Positions 7,108 through 9,028 of a stretch of DNA of 9,028 nucleotides are shown piece after piece (the stretch's first letter is position 1; the number at the start of each line of letters is the position of its first letter). The notes beneath the pieces are model-generated. The model was not told where the DNA came from and ran no database searches. It saw nothing but the letters and a program-made list of their open reading frames with translations. The stretch is from an uncultured Lentisphaeria bacterium. GTDB lineage: Bacteria; Verrucomicrobiota; Lentisphaeria; Victivallales; Victivallaceae. The stretch spans positions 1 to 9,028 of the forward strand of contig CAIJKT010000267.1 in assembly GCA_903821255.1 (NCBI GenBank), in the 5' to 3' direction. The position numbers and the translations under genes were made by a program.

Positions 7108-8175
7108 TCAAATTCCGCTGACAAATTCAGCCCCGTTAAAGACAGAGGCGCGGCAGAATTCGATTGCATGCATAACCTCCAGCGTATCCGAGACCGGCAC
7201 AAATGGCGCGATTCCTACAGCAAAGTGTTTATAGCAATAGTCATAAAACAAATTATCCTGCGCCGCGCATAAAGGATATATTTTTTCATCCCATGGCAGA
7301 TTGCTTTCCGCCGGATATTTACGCCCTTCTGCCGATAGTCCAGTCTGCATTCGCAATTCCGGCAGAAGATTTACCGCAATAAAACGCGTGCGCCATAATC
7401 TGTTTTTACTGTCATATATGGCGGAACCTGAATTTCCGCTTACTATCCATTCGTTGGCCGGCCAGGCGGAGGCCATGTTGATCTCCATGTCGAAAATTAT
7501 ATTCCGCTTGTTTGTTAAAAAGGCCTTAACAACATCGTCGGCGTCGCCGGCGGTTACCTCATTGCGCAAGTCGCCGCGCACGGAAACGAATTTGCCGCCG
7601 AAAACATATAGAAACTGGTCTATAAAATGCGCACCGTAATTATTCAGCATACCGCCGCCGAATTTCAGCAAGGCCTGCCAGTCGTTGCGCCGCCTGAAGT
7701 CGGCGCAGACGCGCCTGACCATAAAAACTTGACCGAGAATTCCGTCATGGAGGATTTTTTGCAAAGTCACAGTTTCCGGAGCCAGCCGGTGCGGCTGATA
7801 AACCATTATTCTGCGCCCTGTTCTTTGTGCTTCCTGCACGATGCATTGTGCTTCACGGTATGTTCCGGCCAGAGGCTTCTCACAAAATACATCCGCGCCG
7901 TGTTTAAACGCGGCAAACACCTGTTCCGCATGAAAACATGTGGGCGAGGCGATCACAGCCAAATCCGGCTTTTCTTCTTCCAGCATTTTTTCGAAAGATG
8001 CGTAACCCGCCGCAATTCCAAAATGCTCCTTAGTCTCTTCGACGCGTTCCGGCATCACATCCGCGACAGCAGTCAGTTCAAATCTGCTGTCACTTTTTAT
8101 GGCAGGCAGATGATAATCCCATGCAATGCGTCCCAAACCACTCAATACCGTCCGTAATGTTCCTTTTTCACTCAT
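7108..8175 (-). CDS. Gfo/Idh/MocA-family NAD(P)-dependent oxidoreductase
   Basis: The 355-residue product is a Gfo/Idh/MocA oxidoreductase, a family of cytoplasmic NAD(P)-dependent enzymes acting on sugars, inositols and sugar acids. Visible are the Rossmann fold with GLGRIA (residues 13-18), VIASPTCFHAEQ (74-85), the signature CEKPL with the catalytic Lys100, and GGGMLNNYGAHFIDQ (173-187), which holds the conserved His183 and Asp186; the acidic residue that often precedes the Tyr-Gly-x-His stretch is Asn here. I chose ATG 8175 rather than the upstream in-frame ATG at 8226 because protein similarity begins there and its A is shared with the TAA of the preceding gene (TAATG). This overlap, with AAGGA further upstream, implies translational coupling to the heparinase-like gene. 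A role in processing a sugar released by the neighbouring enzymes is likely, but the substrate cannot be read from sequence. Confidence 0.9.
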   Translation of the reverse strand: MSEKGTLRTVLSGLGRIAWDYHLPAIKSDSRFELTAVADVMPERVEETKEHFGIAAGYASFEKMLEEEKPDLAVIASPTCFHAEQVFAAFKHGADVFCEKPLAGTYREAQCIVQEAQRTGRRIMVYQPHRLAPETVTLQKILHDGILGQVFMVRRVCADFRRRNDWQALLKFGGGMLNNYGAHFIDQFLYVFGGKFVSVRGDLRNEVTAGDADDVVKAFLTNKRNIIFDMEINMASAWPANEWIVSGNSGSAIYDSKNRLWRTRFIAVNLLPELRMQTGLSAEGRKYPAESNLPWDEKIYPLCAAQDNLFYDYCYKHFAVGIAPFVPVSDTLEVMHAIEFCRASVFNGAEFVSGI

Positions 8176-9028
8176 TATCCGTTTTTCCTTAATACGTTTT
8201 CTCTCACAAACGGTCGCGGACCGCACGTTCCGAAAATATCATCTGTGAGTCCTTTTGGGAAAGGCCTGACGGATTTTAAATCAAACGCAAGTCCGCCGCC
8301 TTTTTCTCCGCAAACCAGCGATGTATAATACGTCTTGATTTTGGCAGGCGTTTCGAAGATTCCGGACACCCTGGCGTTATTCAGCATAAATTGCGGCTTG
8401 CTCTCTTTGCCTGCGCAGAAAAGAGTGGCAAAGGTAAATTCATCTCCGTCATTAAGGCTTTCAATTGTCCGGGACAATTTTTTGACTGGCGCTTCAGCGT
8501 AATTATAATTCTTATTGAAAGTCTCTTCCCAGCCGATGGTCATATATGAGCCTCTGGAAACAGTTCCAGGGCCGCTGAATTGCGTCCAAAGTTTTGCGCC
8601 GCGCTGGTCAAGTATCCACAGCCCGTCTGAAAGATTGTCTTCGCCCAATGCATTAAACTGCAACTCAATTTTTGATAATCCGGCAGCATCAGCAACCGAT
8701 ACCCGGTCAATAACCAGCATAAATTTATTCAGGCAGATAATGATTGAACGCAGCCACGCGGCACCGTTGATATTTCCCAGCATACTTTCCATCAAAAAAA
8801 TATTACCTTCACGCTCAAGAGAAGTCACCGCGCAAAACGGCGGCGGAATTATTATTTTCTCCGCGTTATCGTAAAAGATAAGCGTATTGTGATCGCGCGG
8901 CCCGACTTCCCGCAAGTTATAAGCCTTCTCCAGATTCTTCTCTCCGCACGGCTTCCCGTAGCCGTTGTCAACCAGCCACATTCTGCCGCAGTGATTATAG
9001 GAGATTATTGAGTTCATGTCATAATGAC
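8175..9028 (-). CDS. Heparinase II/III-like protein, C-terminal part (5' truncated by window edge)
   Basis: The frame stays open to the window edge (HYD precedes the internal Met at 9017), so this is the C-terminal 283 residues of a longer protein, and 9017 is not a true start. The first visible stretch, HYDMNSIISYNHCGRMWLVD, then NGYGKP, matches the conserved His/Asp-containing opening of the beta-sandwich domain of heparinase II/III-type lyases (HxD-N-S, then LVDxGY). Further on, AWLRSIIICLNKFMLVIDRV has the strand pattern expected before the domain's conserved Asp-Arg. Full members are usually over 550 residues with an alpha/alpha-toroid at the front. They cleave uronate-containing polysaccharides by elimination, though many homologues have other or unknown substrates. 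Whether a signal peptide exists cannot be seen. First gene in view of an operon with the Gfo/Idh and DUF4434 genes. Confidence 0.72.
   Translation of the reverse strand, partial: HYDMNSIISYNHCGRMWLVDNGYGKPCGEKNLEKAYNLREVGPRDHNTLIFYDNAEKIIIPPPFCAVTSLEREGNIFLMESMLGNINGAAWLRSIIICLNKFMLVIDRVSVADAAGLSKIELQFNALGEDNLSDGLWILDQRGAKLWTQFSGPGTVSRGSYMTIGWEETFNKNYNYAEAPVKKLSRTIESLNDGDEFTFATLFCAGKESKPQFMLNNARVSGIFETPAKIKTYYTSLVCGEKGGGLAFDLKSVRPFPKGLTDDIFGTCGPRPFVRENVLRKNG

Noticed and set aside
7099..7112. TGATT-GTAT-AATCA palindrome at the end of the Gfo/Idh gene as an operator or terminator
   Set aside because: The arms are only 5 bp, A/T-rich and lack a T tract, and the site lies inside a probable operon over a stop codon; chance is the better explanation.
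7627..8157. 176-residue plus-strand open frame inside the Gfo/Idh gene
   Set aside because: It is antisense to the Rossmann fold and CEKP motif of a convincing gene; no ribosome binding site or domain supports it.
8173..8226. Upstream ATG at 8226 as start of the Gfo/Idh gene
   Set aside because: The extra 17 residues are basic and unlike the family, and they would overlap the preceding gene. ATG 8175 joins that gene's stop as TAATG.

Overview
This 9,028-base window holds eight protein-coding genes in three blocks and no RNA genes, insertion sequences or CRISPR arrays that I can see. The gene mix (a Kdp potassium pump, an N-acylglucosamine 2-epimerase with a LacI-type repressor, and a heparinase-like / Gfo-Idh / DUF4434 cluster) suggests a polysaccharide-using, Gram-negative-type bacterium, perhaps a Lentisphaerota (Victivallis-like) or other PVC/Bacteroidota-like gut or sediment anaerobe. 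This is an impression from gene content only; no rRNA or other phylogenetic marker is present, so the taxonomy is low confidence.

Block 1 (1-3846, + strand) is the distal part of a kdp operon: kdpB (N-terminus off the left edge), kdpC and an unusual kdpD. kdpA presumably lies just upstream. This KdpD keeps the N-terminal KdpD ATP-binding domain and the universal-stress-protein (Usp) domain. In place of the transmembrane region and histidine kinase it carries a PTS EIIA-Ntr-like domain with its phosphorylatable histidine. No kdpE or histidine kinase lies in the window.

Block 2 (about 3912-6139, + strand) is a self-contained unit: a near-consensus promoter (TTGCAA, 17 bp, TATAAT), a 9+9 bp palindrome with a central CG overlapping the -10 box and expected start of transcription, an AGE-family 2-epimerase gene closely resembling animal GlcNAc 2-epimerase, and a LacI-family regulator whose start overlaps the epimerase stop. 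The layout predicts an autoregulated amino-sugar epimerase operon.

Block 3 (6145-9028, - strand) converges on block 2 with only 5 nt between stop codons. In transcription order it encodes a heparinase II/III-like protein (5' end off the right edge), a Gfo/Idh/MocA dehydrogenase whose start codon shares a base with the preceding stop, and a DUF4434 TIM-barrel protein. It looks like a piece of a glycan-degradation operon, and it is visibly more A+T-rich than blocks 1 and 2.

The most notable items are the KdpD-Usp-EIIA fusion, which joins in one chain two proteins known to regulate each other as separate partners in E. coli, and the palindromic operator paired with a LacI protein that has unusual DNA-contact residues and an internal shortening.
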